DNA of 64,000 nucleotides. Origin: Nemophila menziesii (lineage: Eukaryota > Streptophyta > Magnoliopsida > Boraginales > Hydrophyllaceae). Positions 12,330 to 22,394 of this stretch are shown here, piece by piece (the stretch's first letter is position 1; each line of letters opens with the position of its first letter). The stretch is from contig JARWIR010000005.1 of NCBI GenBank assembly GCA_029959085.1, forward strand, positions 38,479,850 through 38,543,849, written 5' to 3'. A model generated the notes under the pieces. The model was given only the letters and a program-made list of their open reading frames with translations, had not been told where the DNA came from and did not search any database. Both the position numbers and the translations under genes were made by a program.

Positions 12330-13590
12330 AAAATTAAATCAATGGTATATTAATTAATATTTTATGTAGATTAAGCCCAATCAAACAATTAGCAAAAGAA
12401 AAAAGTAAACTCATAAATGATATATTATTGTTTTTTTGGTACGTGGGTGGTCCAAACCAGGTTACATACACCATGACTGATCCCACATAATTATCATTAT
12501 TGTTATTATACCATGATAAATGTGATTACCCATACTAAAATAAATATATGAAATTAGTATTATCGTTATTAAATAAAGATAAAGGTCATTAACTAAGATA
12601 AGATATACGTTTGTCATTAAAAATAAATAATGGTAAGGGAAATATACAAACTGTCACTATTTTGATTAAATAGAGATAAAATATATTATTTATGATGGTA
12701 TAATTAAAATTATCATTATGGTTATTATTTTAATTATATATATCTCTCTTTAATAATATTATGATATTTTATTATATTTTTAAATAGGTATGTTCCTAAA
12801 CATTTTTGGTATTTTTTGTATATTTATTCTTTTATTGTTAAATAGAGTAAATATGTTAAGAAAAATATAAAAAAATACCATAGGAGAATCCTACCTACAA
12901 ATTACCAATTACTTTACAAAAATCAAGAGCACTATTTTTATTTTATTTTTTTATAAATTTTTTCATGGAGAATTTGACCTGCAAGAAATAAAAATTAATT
13001 TTGTATGTAAATTAAATCCAATAAAAAATTACCAAAATAAAAAATATGCTCATAATTAATAGCATAATTATCATTATTGTTATTACACAATGATAAAAAT
13101 GATTATCTATACTAAAAGAATACATGAAATTACTATTATTGTTATTACATAAAGATAATGTTTATTAACTATGATAATATATATGATGTTTGTCATTATA
13201 AAGAGATAATGGTAACATGTATGGAATATCAATTTTGATAAATAGAGATAAAAGATATTATTTATGACATTATAAATACAAAATTATCATTATGATTATT
13301 AGTGTAATGATATTTATCTTTCTTTAATAACAATTATGATATTTTATTATATTCTTAGGTAGGTTTGTGTTATTTTAATATTTTTATGATACTTTTTGTA
13401 TATTTTTTCTTTTATTGTTATATAGAGTAAACATGGCAAGAAAAATATAGGAAAAACACTCATAGAGGAATATAAATTTACCTATTAATTTTCAATTACT
13501 TTACAAGTGCTAAGACCATTGCTTTCATTTTCTTTCATTTTTTGAAAAAAAATTCATGTAGGATTTGACCCTGCAAGAACATGATGTTAT
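12330..13590. repeat. Internal tandem duplication, about 590-bp period
   Basis: Two consecutive segments share the same order of AT-rich motifs. These include ATTATCATTATTGTTATTA (about 12487 and 13068), a TTTGTCATTA segment, and ATTATCATTATGATTATTA-type runs. Each ends in a CATG(G/T)A(G)AATTTGACC-like ORF start, at 12964 and 13555. The first unit retains only about 25 bp of the K-box-like ORF. The same arrangement exists in copy B, so this duplication predates the block duplication. Confidence 0.65.
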
Positions 13591-13745
13591 GAAAGAAATT
13601 TTTAAAAATACGATCAGAGATATCGATAAAAAACGTGAGAGCTTAATCAAATAAGCCATGGAATGGTCTATTAGGGTCATCGCAATACACAATAAGAGTG
13701 GTGTTCAATCAGATGATGCAGGTGGATATGCATTTAAGGCATGAG
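13556..13745 (+). pseudogene. K-box-like short ORF, copy A, two stops
   Basis: This is the homologue of the intact 66-codon ORF at 49943-50143. The frame is kept without indels to the end. Codon 2 is TAG where copy B has GAG, and codon 34 is TAA where copy B has GAA. Both are single G-to-T changes. Flanking sequence is less similar than the coding part by eye. If the copy B ORF is a real gene piece, this copy is its pseudogene. Confidence 0.5.
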
Positions 13746-14237
13746 AAATTATTTTAATTTTATTACTTTTTGATATGTTTTCGGAATATCTAATCATCTA
13801 ACTTAAGGCAAGACCAAGATGTAGTAGTTTATTATGCTAGTAAACATTGATTTTGGATCTTTATATAGTATACCGTTATAATCCATGAAAAAATACTACA
13901 TATAAGATTAATGACCCAAAATATATGTTACATAACAATAATTTCTTCTTAGAGTCCAAATATTATTTTCTTTCCCAAAAGATCTTAAATATTATATCAT
14001 TGGTATGCACTTTCTCCTTTTTACCATTATTGAAAGATGTGTAGTCTTATTAATAAAATTAAAAAACAATCTAGTATGGCTTTACTCACGATGGTGGTGG
14101 TGAGCTATGATCTAAATCTCAAACTTTCATTTTCTTATGGTCGTGAAACTCACAGAGGTGGTAAAATTTTGGCATTCTGGTGGTGGAGCTCAAGCTTTGC
14201 TCAGTTGATAAAGCTCACAAGGTAGTGTCTCACATTG
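13746..14237. other. Downstream part of duplicated block, copy A
   Basis: It aligns with about 50730-51215 of copy B. About 560 bp present in copy B, including a long (AT)n tract, are absent here. I see no gene. A 62-codon open frame at 14037-14225 is not conserved as a frame in copy B. Confidence 0.5.
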
Positions 14238-14894
14238 ATAGCTGATATACTATATGCGTCCTAGAAGGGGGGTTGAATAGGACAATAGAAATTAATCGGC
14301 TAATTTTATTTCAAGTAAATAAAATTAAAAGCTAATTTGAATCCTATTGTATTAGCAAACTAAATAGTATAAAACTAGATAATCCTAATAGACAATAATA
14401 TCAAACTATTCAAGTAGGCATTTTATCAAGCATATAGAGTGCGGAAATATAAAGAGTGTAGAGATAGAATACGATACACAACGATGTATAGTGGTTCGGT
14501 TTCCCTACATCCACTACCTAAGGAAGCCTCCTTAGGATTTGCAAGATTCTCAACTAATCTTCGTAACTCTTAACCGGGTGAGATACAAACCCTTACAACC
14601 ACTTCAAAAACCCTTTGAAGGAAATACACTTGTGTTATCACCAACACAAGGAACCAAGCATAAACCTATGCTCACACTACTCTCTTAATCTATTATAAGA
14701 ACTAAGAGGAAAGGGAAAAAGTGTTTAGGGGTGCTTATAAAAGCTTTGTGACTAAACTCCTAAATGAGTAGATAGAACTAATTAGCTTCACAATAAATAT
14801 GACTTGGATGCTCCTTTGAAACCTCCTTGAATGATAGAATTAATTGCTCTTAAGATTGGTAGATGGAAGGCTTGAGTTGTGTCTTGAATGAACT

Positions 14895-14905
14895 CCATTT
14901 TATAG
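14895..14905 (-). promoter_or_regulatory. TATA box in Copia LTR (left)
   Basis: The minus strand reads CTATAAAATGG, about 106 bp downstream of the nearest CGGTGTACCG site. This is the only strong TATA-like box I noticed in the LTR. Confidence 0.6.
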
Positions 14906-15011
14906 CTGAAAATATGATCCAACGGTCATAAGGCTTCTCTCCAACGGATCTATTTTATCTCCAACGGATATAAGCTTTGTCCTCTAGTAATAGAGCTGAA
15001 ACCCGCTCGTG

Positions 15012-15241
15012 CGGTGTACCGCGGATATGGTCCGGTGCACCGCATGACTGTTCGACTAACTTTTGAGCTTACTGGTCGGACTATGTAGTGTACCGCATCT
15101 CTGCTCCGTGTAGTGGTCCGGTGTACCGTGACAAAGGTCCGGTGTACCGTGCACATTTTTGAGTATACTGACGGGCTATTCTGTGTACCGCGTAACTGGT
15201 CCGTGACTTGCGGTGTACCGCGTTACTCGTCCGGTGTACCG
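15012..15241 (-). promoter_or_regulatory. CGGTGTACCG site array in Copia LTR (left)
   Basis: Eight copies or close variants start at 15012, 15033, 15086, 15119, 15140, 15181, 15211 and 15232. Three adjacent pairs are exactly 21 bp apart, two helical turns. The stretch is CG-rich in an AT-rich LTR and sits upstream of the TATA box. It resembles the array at 27238-27485 in an unrelated element. Role as a factor-binding enhancer is inference. Confidence 0.6.
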
Positions 15242-15404
15242 CGGGGCTGCTATTTTGAATTTCAAGCTAAGTAACAATGAAGTAAACACAACTAATCTAA
15301 TGAGGGGTTTTGGAAAACATTTTAAGTGATACCAAAATGAATTTTAGTTTAAATAATGATTTGTCGAATATTAAAACGGGAATAAAAACAAGGTGAGGCT
15401 AACA

Positions 15405-15421
15405 ATCTCCCCCTTTTTGAT
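15405..15421 (-). other. Polypurine tract of Copia element
   Basis: The minus strand reads AAAAAGGGGGAGAT directly before the 3' LTR, the expected site for plus-strand priming. Confidence 0.9.
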
Positions 15422-15758
15422 GTTTGACAAATCATAAACTTTTGAAGATGCCTAAGATTAAGTTTTGATCAAAAACTCCCCCTCAACCTAATCACTAGAG
15501 TTTTTATAAAACTCCCCCTCACAAAATGCATTTGAAAAAGTTTAACTAAAATTTCTCCCCCTTTGTCAACAACAAAAAGAACAAATGATACGATTTTGAA
15601 AATTTTAAGGGGTCAAAACACATTTTGAGTAAAAACAAGGACCAAGGGACTAAATGGATAACAATTAGAAGCTTCAAGGACCCTAAAACATCAAGAAAAT
15701 ATTAGCAACAAACATATATACACAAAAAGTACTAAACACAAATGGCATGAAAGAAAGG
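15422..15758. other. Copia 3' untranslated region
   Basis: This stretch lies between the pol stop and the purine tract. It has several CCCCCT runs, that is purine-rich on the element's sense strand. No ORF of note. Confidence 0.6.
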
Positions 15759-18700
15759 TTAGAGAATTTGCATGCCAATTTCACACCAAATTTTCTCAAA
15801 AAGATCTTGGGGTAGAGGTTTAGTAAAGATATCGGCTAATTGATTTTCGGAGGTAACAAATTCAAGTACAATGTCCCCTTTTTGAGTGTGATCACGGATA
15901 AAATGATGGCGGATTTCTATGTGTTTTGTTCTAGAGTGTTGAATGGGATTTTTGGTAAGATTGATAGCACTAGTGTTATCACAACGAATGGGAACACGAT
16001 CATACTCTAGGCCAAAATCTAGTAAGGTTTGTTTCATCCAAAGAATTTGAGTCACACAATTTCCGGCCGCAACATATTCGGCTTCGGCCGTGGATAAGGC
16101 AACACTATTTTGTTTTCTACTAGACCATGAAACAAGGGATTGACCCAAGAATTGGCAACTACCACTAGTACTCTTCCTATCAAGTCTACAACCGGCATAA
16201 TCGGCATCCGAATAACCTATTAGCTCAAAAGAGGTAAATCTTGGGTACCAAAGTCCTAGACTAAGGGTTCCTTTCAAATACCTAAAAATACGCTTAACGG
16301 CACTAAGATGGGTTTCTTTAGGAGAAGATTGAAATCTAGCACAAAGACACACGGGGAACATAATATCGGGTCTAGAAGCGGTTAGATAAAGTAAGCTACC
16401 AATCATACCTCGATATAGTTTCTCATCAACATCCTTACCATCTTCATCTTTGTCTAATTTTGTGGATGTGCTCATTGGAGTTCCAATTTCCTTTGCATCT
16501 TCAAGGCCAAATTTTTTGATCAATTCTCTTGTGTATTTGGCTTGATTGACAAAGATACCATCTTTCATTTGCTTGATTTGAAGTCCAAGAAAGTAATTTA
16601 ATTCTCCCATCATGCTCATCTCAAATTCCTTATGCATGCTTTTAGAAAAATTCTCACAAAGATTTTCATTAGTAGCCCCAAATATAATATCATCCACATA
16701 AATTTGAACAAGAAGGATATCTTTTGAAGACCTTTTTATAAATAAAGTGGAGTCAATTTTTCCTCTTTTAAAACCATCATCTAATAAAAATTTGCTTAAT
16801 CGTTCATACCAAGCACGAGGAGCTTGTTTTAAACCATATAAAGCCTTTGAAAGTTTAAAAACATGATTTGGAAATTTTGGATCTTCAAAACCCGGAGGTT
16901 GTTTAACAAAAACTTCCTCGTCTATAAAACCATTTAAAAAAGCACTTTTGACATCCATTTGGTATAGTTTAAAATTCATATAACAAGCAAAAGCAAGTAG
17001 CATACGAATAGATTCAAGTCTAGCTACGGGAGCAAAAGTTTCATCGAAATCAATACCTTCTTCTTGATTGTACCCTTGAGCAACTAACCTTGCTTTATTT
17101 CTCGTAATGATGCCGGTGTCATCTAGCTTGTTGCGAAATATCCACTTAGTGCCAATAATAGTGGGGCCAATTGGTTTCTCCATTAATGTCCAAACTTTGC
17201 TACGCTCAAATTGATTTAATTCCTCATGCATAGCATTAATCCAATGATCATCTAACAAAGCTTCTTTAATATTCTTGGGCTCAATTTGAGATAAGAATGC
17301 TTGATGAGCACAAAGAGCAATAATACGGGAGCGAGTGGTAACACCTTCTTTTGGATCACCTAGAATTAATTCACTTGGGTGATCTTTGATATGTTTCCAA
17401 CACCTTGGTAAATCCGTACTAGCTTCATTTAACACTTGATCATTTTCCTTAAGAGATTCTTCATGAGATTTGACTTCTTGAGTAGGAGATTCTAAGGGTT
17501 GATCTAGTGGAGTATCTTCAACAACATCTACCACTTTCTTGATACAAAACGGATTAGTCTCATCAAAGTCAACATGCATAGATTCCTCAATGGTACGAGT
17601 ACGTTTGTTGAAAATGCGATAGGCTTTTCCTTTAGTGGAATAACCAAGAAAAATGCCTTCATCCGATTTAGCATCAAATTTTCCCAAATAGTCCCTAGTG
17701 TTTAGGATAAAACATTTGCACCCAAAAACACGAAAATAAGCAATAGTTGGTGGTCTACCATTCCAAAGCTCATAAGGGGTTTTCTTAATAAGGGGTCTAA
17801 TAAGAACTCTATTTAACACATAACAAGCCGTATGAACGGCTTCACCCCAAAAGTATGTAGGCAAGCTATGTTCTTTTAGCATTGTTCTAGCCATTTCTTG
17901 TAGAGTTCGGTTTTTCCTTTCCACTACCCCATTTTGTTGGGGAGTTCTAGGGGCCGAAAAATTATGCTCAATCCCAAATTCATCACAAAAAAGCACAAAA
18001 GGAGAATTCACGTATTCACTACCATTATCACTACGAATGCATGTAATAGAGTAGCCTTTCTCATTTTGCACCTTTCTACAAAGTTTTGCAAATTCATTGA
18101 AGGCATCACTTTTCAAAGCAAGGAACATCACCCATGTGAATCTAGTGTAATCATCAACAACAACAAAGACATACCTAGACCCTCCTAGACTAGTGACATC
18201 AACGGGACCAAAAAGGTCCATATGCAATAATTGAAGTGGCCTAACGGTGATGACCTTATTAATGGATTTAAAGGATGAACGATGTTGTTTACCAAGTTGA
18301 CATGCATCACATAATTTATCTTTATCAAATTTGTAAATAGGCAAACCAACAACAAGATTTTTTCTAGATAATTTTGAAATTAAATCCATGCTAGCATGTC
18401 CTAAACGTCTATGCCAAAGCCAACTATCATTAACCACGGATAAGCATTTAATATTTTTGCACATAAGACTTTCAAGATCAACAACAAAAACATTATCCGA
18501 TCTTTTTGCAATAAACATAGTATCTAACTCATCATTTTTGAAAACAACACATCTAGATGCTTCAAATTTTACACTAAAACCAACATCACAAAGTTGACTA
18601 ATACTAAGCAAGTTAAAAGAGAGACCCTCAACAAGTAACACATTAGAGATAAGTAAAGAGTCCATATTACCAATGTTACCTTTACCCAAAACGCGTTTCT

Positions 18701-18833
18701 TAGTGTTGTCGGCAAAAGTAACTTTATCACCTTTAGTTTTATATAAATTTGTAAATAATGATGGATTTCCGGTCATGTGTCTTGAGCATCCACTATCAAG
18801 TAGCCATATATTTTGCTTCTTGATGCTCAACCC
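15759..18833 (-). CDS. pol: Copia Pol: protease, integrase, RT, RNase H
   Basis: A 1,024-codon open frame with no ATG at its start; the frame opens after TAG at 18834-18836 with GLSIKKQN. Order: protease (LLDSGCSRHMTG, about residue 10), GAG-pre-integrase (WHRRLGHASM), integrase core with LHMDLFGPV, IRSDNGSEYVN and QNGVVERKNRT giving the D-D-E triad, reverse transcriptase (KWIFRNK to LYGLKQAPRAW, catalytic YVDDIIFG near 16690), and RNase H (YSDADYAGC, LSTAEAEYVAA, HIEIRHHFIRD). No stop or frameshift interrupts it, so every enzyme looks intact. It must be expressed by readthrough, splicing or a separate start, given the upstream stops. It ends 354 bp before the 3' LTR; no env-like ORF follows. 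Confidence 0.93.
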   Translation of the reverse strand, partial: GLSIKKQNIWLLDSGCSRHMTGNPSLFTNLYKTKGDKVTFADNTKKRVLGKGNIGNMDSLLISNVLLVEGLSFNLLSISQLCDVGFSVKFEASRCVVFKNDELDTMFIAKRSDNVFVVDLESLMCKNIKCLSVVNDSWLWHRRLGHASMDLISKLSRKNLVVGLPIYKFDKDKLCDACQLGKQHRSSFKSINKVITVRPLQLLHMDLFGPVDVTSLGGSRYVFVVVDDYTRFTWVMFLALKSDAFNEFAKLCRKVQNEKGYSITCIRSDNGSEYVNSPFVLFCDEFGIEHNFSAPRTPQQNGVVERKNRTLQEMARTMLKEHSLPTYFWGEAVHTACYVLNRVLIRPLIKKTPYELWNGRPPTIAYFRVFGCKCFILNTRDYLGKFDAKSDEGIFLGYSTKGKAYRIFNKRTRTIEESMHVDFDETNPFCIKKVVDVVEDTPLDQPLESPTQEVKSHEESLKENDQVLNEASTDLPRCWKHIKDHPSELILGDPKEGVTTRSRIIALCAHQAFLSQIEPKNIKEALLDDHWINAMHEELNQFERSKVWTLMEKPIGPTIIGTKWIFRNKLDDTGIITRNKARLVAQGYNQEEGIDFDETFAPVARLESIRMLLAFACYMNFKLYQMDVKSAFLNGFIDEEVFVKQPPGFEDPKFPNHVFKLSKALYGLKQAPRAWYERLSKFLLDDGFKRGKIDSTLFIKRSSKDILLVQIYVDDIIFGATNENLCENFSKSMHKEFEMSMMGELNYFLGLQIKQMKDGIFVNQAKYTRELIKKFGLEDAKEIGTPMSTSTKLDKDEDGKDVDEKLYRGMIGSLLYLTASRPDIMFPVCLCARFQSSPKETHLSAVKRIFRYLKGTLSLGLWYPRFTSFELIGYSDADYAGCRLDRKSTSGSCQFLGQSLVSWSSRKQNSVALSTAEAEYVAAGNCVTQILWMKQTLLDFGLEYDRVPIRCDNTSAINLTKNPIQHSRTKHIEIRHHFIRDHTQKGDIVLEFVTSENQLADIFTKPLPQDLFEKIWCEIGMQIL

Positions 18834-18851
18834 CTACAAACAAAAAGTAAT

Positions 18852-19067
18852 TTAAGCTTTAGGTACCCAATTTGGATTGGGTCCATGAGGGTTAGTGGAT
18901 TTTCTTTTTAAGACCCATTTAGGTCTTTTCCAAATTGGCACAAGAGATCCCAAATCTAATAATTTACGATAGTAACAATGAGATGCATCATGACCAAGTT
19001 TTTCACAATAGGTGCAAGTGATAGAAGATTTTGAAGAGGATGGAATTGCATTTGAAATTTTTTGATT
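18852..19067 (-). CDS. Second Gag zinc knuckle and gag tail, shifted frame
   Basis: This frame, the same as pol, encodes CTYCEKLGHDASHCYYRK, a CX2CX4HX4C knuckle, and ends in the gag-terminal NPNWVPKA motif before TAA at 18852-18854. WVPK is a common end of gag in plant Copia elements. It has no ATG of its own and is reached from the main gag only by a +1 shift. 18 bases after the TAA a second in-frame stop TAG (18834-18836) precedes pol. So gag and pol are separated by one frame change and two stops. Confidence 0.75.
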   Translation of the reverse strand, partial: NQKISNAIPSSSKSSITCTYCEKLGHDASHCYYRKLLDLGSLVPIWKRPKWVLKRKSTNPHGPNPNWVPKA

Positions 19068-20643
19068 TTACAAAGACATTTTTCAAAGGTTTTTGGTGAG
19101 TGAATGGATCATATCCAACACCACTTTTTTCACAAGCCATTCTTTGAGAACCTAGAATCAAATCCAAGTTTTCTTGCCCACTAGTAAATTTCAAAATAAT
19201 AGCATTTTGATCCAAAATCTTTTTCTCTAATAAAGCTTTTTCTTCCAAAAGATTTTTCTCAATAAGATGAAGTTTTTCATTTTCATCTATACATTCATCA
19301 CAAAGATTTTGACAATCTTCCAAAGCTTTCAAAACCTCTTTAGTTCTATTTTTCTCAAATTCTAAATCTTTTGTTAAAACTTTGTTTGTTTCAATAGAAT
19401 TTAAAAAATCATTATAAAGAGAATCAAATGCCTCATGAATATCTTGTTCACTAGCATCATCATTAGTTAAAGAGAGTTTGGATTTAGGAGTTACCTCATC
19501 ATGATTTGCCATAAAGGCAAAGTGAGTAGTACCGGTATCATCATCCGAAGAAGCATCTTCATCATTCTCAACTTTTCCCATAAAGGCAACAAGATTGATA
19601 TTTTCATTATCACTTTCTTCTTCATCCGAATTTTGAGTATCCCAAGTGATATTGGCATGCATAGCTCTTTTCGGTTTCTCCTTTTGAAGAAGAGGACAAT
19701 AGGTTTTGATGTGACCAACCTTCTTGCAATGATAGCAAGTGGGTTCATCTTGTTTGATAGCTCTATCATTCTTCTTGTAGGGTGTGGAAGAGCTTCCTTT
19801 CTTGGCAAAGCGTTTATATCTCATGAATTTTTTCATGTCTCTTGCTAGCATAGCCACTCCTTCATCTTCACTAGTCTCTTCTTCATGAGAGTTTTCTTCT
19901 TCACTTTCTTTCCTTTCTTTTCGTTCTTTCAACTTAGAACTCATGGCATGGAAAGCAATAGATTTCTTAATTTTCTTCTCCTCATCATCTCTTATCTTTT
20001 CTTCTTCAAGCACAAGTTCTTCCGTCATGAGGTTGCAAATGAGTTCATGAACCGTCATCTTTGAAAGATCTTTAGTGTCTCTTATAGAGTTGATCTTTGT
20101 CTTGTATTTCCTTGGAAGAGCAAATAAGATTTTTCGACATTGTTCCTTGTTGGTGTACTCTTGACCAAGAGTCTTCAAAGTGTTAACAATGTTAGAAAAT
20201 CTTTGATGCATAGCATTCAAGGCTTCATCGGGCTCCATACGAAAAAGCTCATACTTAGTGATAAAGAGACCAATCTTGGTTTCCTTAATATCTTCCGTTC
20301 CTTGATATGATAGCTCCAAGAGTTGCCACATTTCATGAGCGGAATTGCATTCACTCACTCTAGCATATTCCGTGACACTTAATCCATTTATGAGGATGTT
20401 CATAGCTTTGTTGTTTTTGGTAAGTTTAGCTATGTCTTGATCATTGTAATCATCTTCATCTTTTACCTCCGTTGTACTTCCGGCAACGTAGGGAATATAA
20501 GGACCCTTTTTGATAGCCATCCATAAAAAGTAATCGATTCCTTTCACATGAATCTCCATCTTCTTTTTCCATCCAAAGTAGTCTTTTCCTACAAAAAGCG
20601 GAGGTCTAGTAGAACATGAACCTTCCGGTTGATTAGAATCCAT
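19003..20643 (-). CDS. gag: Copia Gag (546 codons), frame ends before second knuckle
   Basis: Gag packages the element RNA into virus-like particles. The ATG at 20643 is about 55 bp inside the 5' LTR. The N-terminal part has PPLFVGKDYFGWKKKMEIH and a helical region with ELSYQGTEDIKETK and TVHELICNLMTEE, typical of Copia UBN2-type gag. A lysine- and glutamate-rich stretch follows. A CX2CX4HX4C knuckle CYHCKKVGHIKTYC lies near residue 300, then a long acidic coiled-coil-like region. The frame runs off after a six-A run near 19057-19062 and stops at 19003. A second knuckle continues in the pol frame (18852-19067). A +1 frame change is needed to reach it, either a recent one-base insertion or programmed. 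Confidence 0.85.
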   Translation of the reverse strand: MDSNQPEGSCSTRPPLFVGKDYFGWKKKMEIHVKGIDYFLWMAIKKGPYIPYVAGSTTEVKDEDDYNDQDIAKLTKNNKAMNILINGLSVTEYARVSECNSAHEMWQLLELSYQGTEDIKETKIGLFITKYELFRMEPDEALNAMHQRFSNIVNTLKTLGQEYTNKEQCRKILFALPRKYKTKINSIRDTKDLSKMTVHELICNLMTEELVLEEEKIRDDEEKKIKKSIAFHAMSSKLKERKERKESEEENSHEEETSEDEGVAMLARDMKKFMRYKRFAKKGSSSTPYKKNDRAIKQDEPTCYHCKKVGHIKTYCPLLQKEKPKRAMHANITWDTQNSDEEESDNENINLVAFMGKVENDEDASSDDDTGTTHFAFMANHDEVTPKSKLSLTNDDASEQDIHEAFDSLYNDFLNSIETNKVLTKDLEFEKNRTKEVLKALEDCQNLCDECIDENEKLHLIEKNLLEEKALLEKKILDQNAIILKFTSGQENLDLILGSQRMACEKSGVGYDPFTHQKPLKNVFVKSKNFKCNSILFKIFYHLHLL

Positions 20644-20684
20644 ATCGTATTAACTCTAGAAACGATTAAGTACAATAGAGCTAG

Positions 20685-20696
20685 GCTCTGATACCA
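20685..20696 (-). other. Primer binding site, initiator-Met tRNA type
   Basis: The minus strand reads TGGTATCAGAGC two bases inside the 5' LTR. This is the classic plant Copia site complementary to the 3' end of initiator-Met tRNA. Confidence 0.95.
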
Positions 20697-21350
20697 ATTG
20701 ATATACTATATGCGTCCTAGAAGGGGGGTTGAATAGGACAATAGAAATTAATCGGCTAATTTTATTTCAAGTAAATAAAATTAAAAGCTAATTTGAATCC
20801 TATTGTATTAGCAAACTAAATAGTATAAAACTAGATAATCCTAATAGACAATAATATCAAACTATTCAAGTAGGCATTTTATCAAGCATATAGAGTGCGG
20901 AAATATAAAGAGTGTAGAGATAGAATACGATACACAACGATGTATAGTGGTTCGGTTTCCCTACATCCACTACCTAAGGAAGCCTCCTTAGGATTTGCAA
21001 GATTCTCAACTAATCTTCGTAACTCTTAACCGGGTGAGATACAAACCCTTACAACCACTTCAAAAACCCTTTGAAGGAAATACACTTGTGTTATCACCAA
21101 CACAAGGAACCAAGCATAAACCTATGCTCACACTACTCTCTTAATCTATTATAAGAACTAAGAGGAAAGGGAAAAAGTGTTTAGGGGTGCTTATAAAAGC
21201 TTTGTGACTAAACTCCTAAATGAGTAGATAGAACTAATTAGCTTCACAATAAATATGACTTGAATGCTCCTTTGAAACCTCCTTGAATGATAGAATTAAT
21301 TGCTCTTAAGATTGGTAGATGGAAGGCTTGAGTTGTGTCTTGAATGAACT

Positions 21351-21361
21351 CCATTTTATAG
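21351..21361 (-). promoter_or_regulatory. TATA box in Copia 5' LTR (right)
   Basis: Same CTATAAAATGG box as in the left LTR. In this copy it would start the genomic RNA that runs into gag. Confidence 0.6.
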
Positions 21362-21467
21362 CTGAAAATATGATCCAACGGTCATAAGGCTTCTCTCCAA
21401 CGGATCTATTTTATCTCCAACGGATATAAGCTTTGTCCTCTAGTAATAGAGCTGAAACCCGCTCGTG

Positions 21468-21697
21468 CGGTGTACCGCGGATATGGTCCGGTGCACCGCA
21501 TGACTGTTCGACTAACTTTTGAGCTTACTGGTCGGACTATGTAGTGTACCGCATCTCTGCTCCGTGTAGTGGTCCGGTGTACCGTGACAAAGGTCCGGTG
21601 TACCGTGCACATTTTTGAGTATACTGACGGGCTATTCTGTGTACCGCGTAACTGGTCCGTGACTTGCGGTGTACCGCGTTACTCGTCCGGTGTACCG
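21468..21697 (-). promoter_or_regulatory. CGGTGTACCG site array in Copia 5' LTR (right)
   Basis: Identical array to 15012-15241, offset by 6,456 bp. This copy lies upstream of the TATA box that would drive the element. Confidence 0.6.
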
Positions 21698-21865
21698 CGG
21701 GGCTGCTATTTTGAATTTCAAGCTAAGTAACAATGAAGTAAACACAACTAATCTAATGAGGGGTTTTGGAAAACATTTTAAGTGATACCAAAATGAATTT
21801 TAGTTTAAATAATGATTTGTCGAATATTAAAACGGGAATAAAAACAAGGTGAGGCTAACAATAGC

Positions 21866-22333
21866 CTTACAAGTAATTATAGTAGCAACTTTGTTAGTGA
21901 CATAATCTCTCAATCTTGAAACCCAAACTCCTTTTCAGAGATTGACTTTCTGGTGGTTGTTCATACGATATGAGAGGAATGGATTTGGATTACTGGAAAA
22001 AATTTCGTTGGTTCCATGTCGAGCTTTCTTTAGTGGTCTTTATATTTGTTTCAAGTTTCATGCTCCCTTATTGATAAAGAAAAAGAGTTTATAAACAAAT
22101 TGGATGCAGGTTAAATACAAATGGGTTGTATGTATACGAATGGGATGTGTGCGTTCTTTTACGAATGAGTTGTGCACATGGTTTACGGTTGAGTTTCCTG
22201 TATTTACAAATAGGTCGTGAATGGAAAAAGTGCATGGGATGTATCCCAACCATACATAATCTCTTTAATATTGGTGTGAAGTCTTTAGGGCAAATAATTT
22301 CATTTCTTTTATGGATTTTCAATAAATGTCCCA

Positions 22334-22394
<61 letters not shown>

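Larger units (their letters stand above)
14243..15404 (-). repeat. Copia 3' LTR (left copy)
   Basis: Its ends are TGATATACTA (14243) and GAGGCTAACA (15404). It is the element's 3' LTR because the purine tract lies just right of it. It carries a CGGTGTACCG array (15012-15241) and a TATA-like box (14895-14905). The U3 is therefore about 500 bp and R-U5 about 630 bp if transcription starts some 30 bp past the TATA box. Confidence 0.95.
14243..21860 (-). mobile_element. Young Ty1/Copia retrotransposon (SIRE/Tork-like)
   Basis: This is a complete element of 7,618 bp with TG...CA ends and a 5-bp TSD ATAGC at 14238-14242 and 21861-21865. The LTRs are both 1,162 bp; I noticed one difference between them (14803 G against 21259 A). 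In minus-strand order it has 5' LTR, Met-tRNA primer site, gag, pol (protease-integrase-RT-RNase H), purine tract and 3' LTR. The RT signature YVDDIIFGATN and the long gag resemble the SIRE/Tork branch. No third ORF is present. Copy B has the empty site near 51220. Near-identical LTRs imply a recent insertion. Confidence 0.95.
20699..21860 (-). repeat. Copia 5' LTR (right copy)
   Basis: Same length and ends as the left copy, offset by 6,456 bp. The primer site lies immediately left of it, making it the 5' LTR of the minus-strand element. It should drive transcription of gag-pol. Confidence 0.95.

Noticed and set aside
14950..15156. 68-codon frame, repeated at 21406-21612
   Set aside because: It is the translation of the CGGTGTACCG array inside both LTRs; identity is due to the LTRs, not protein conservation.
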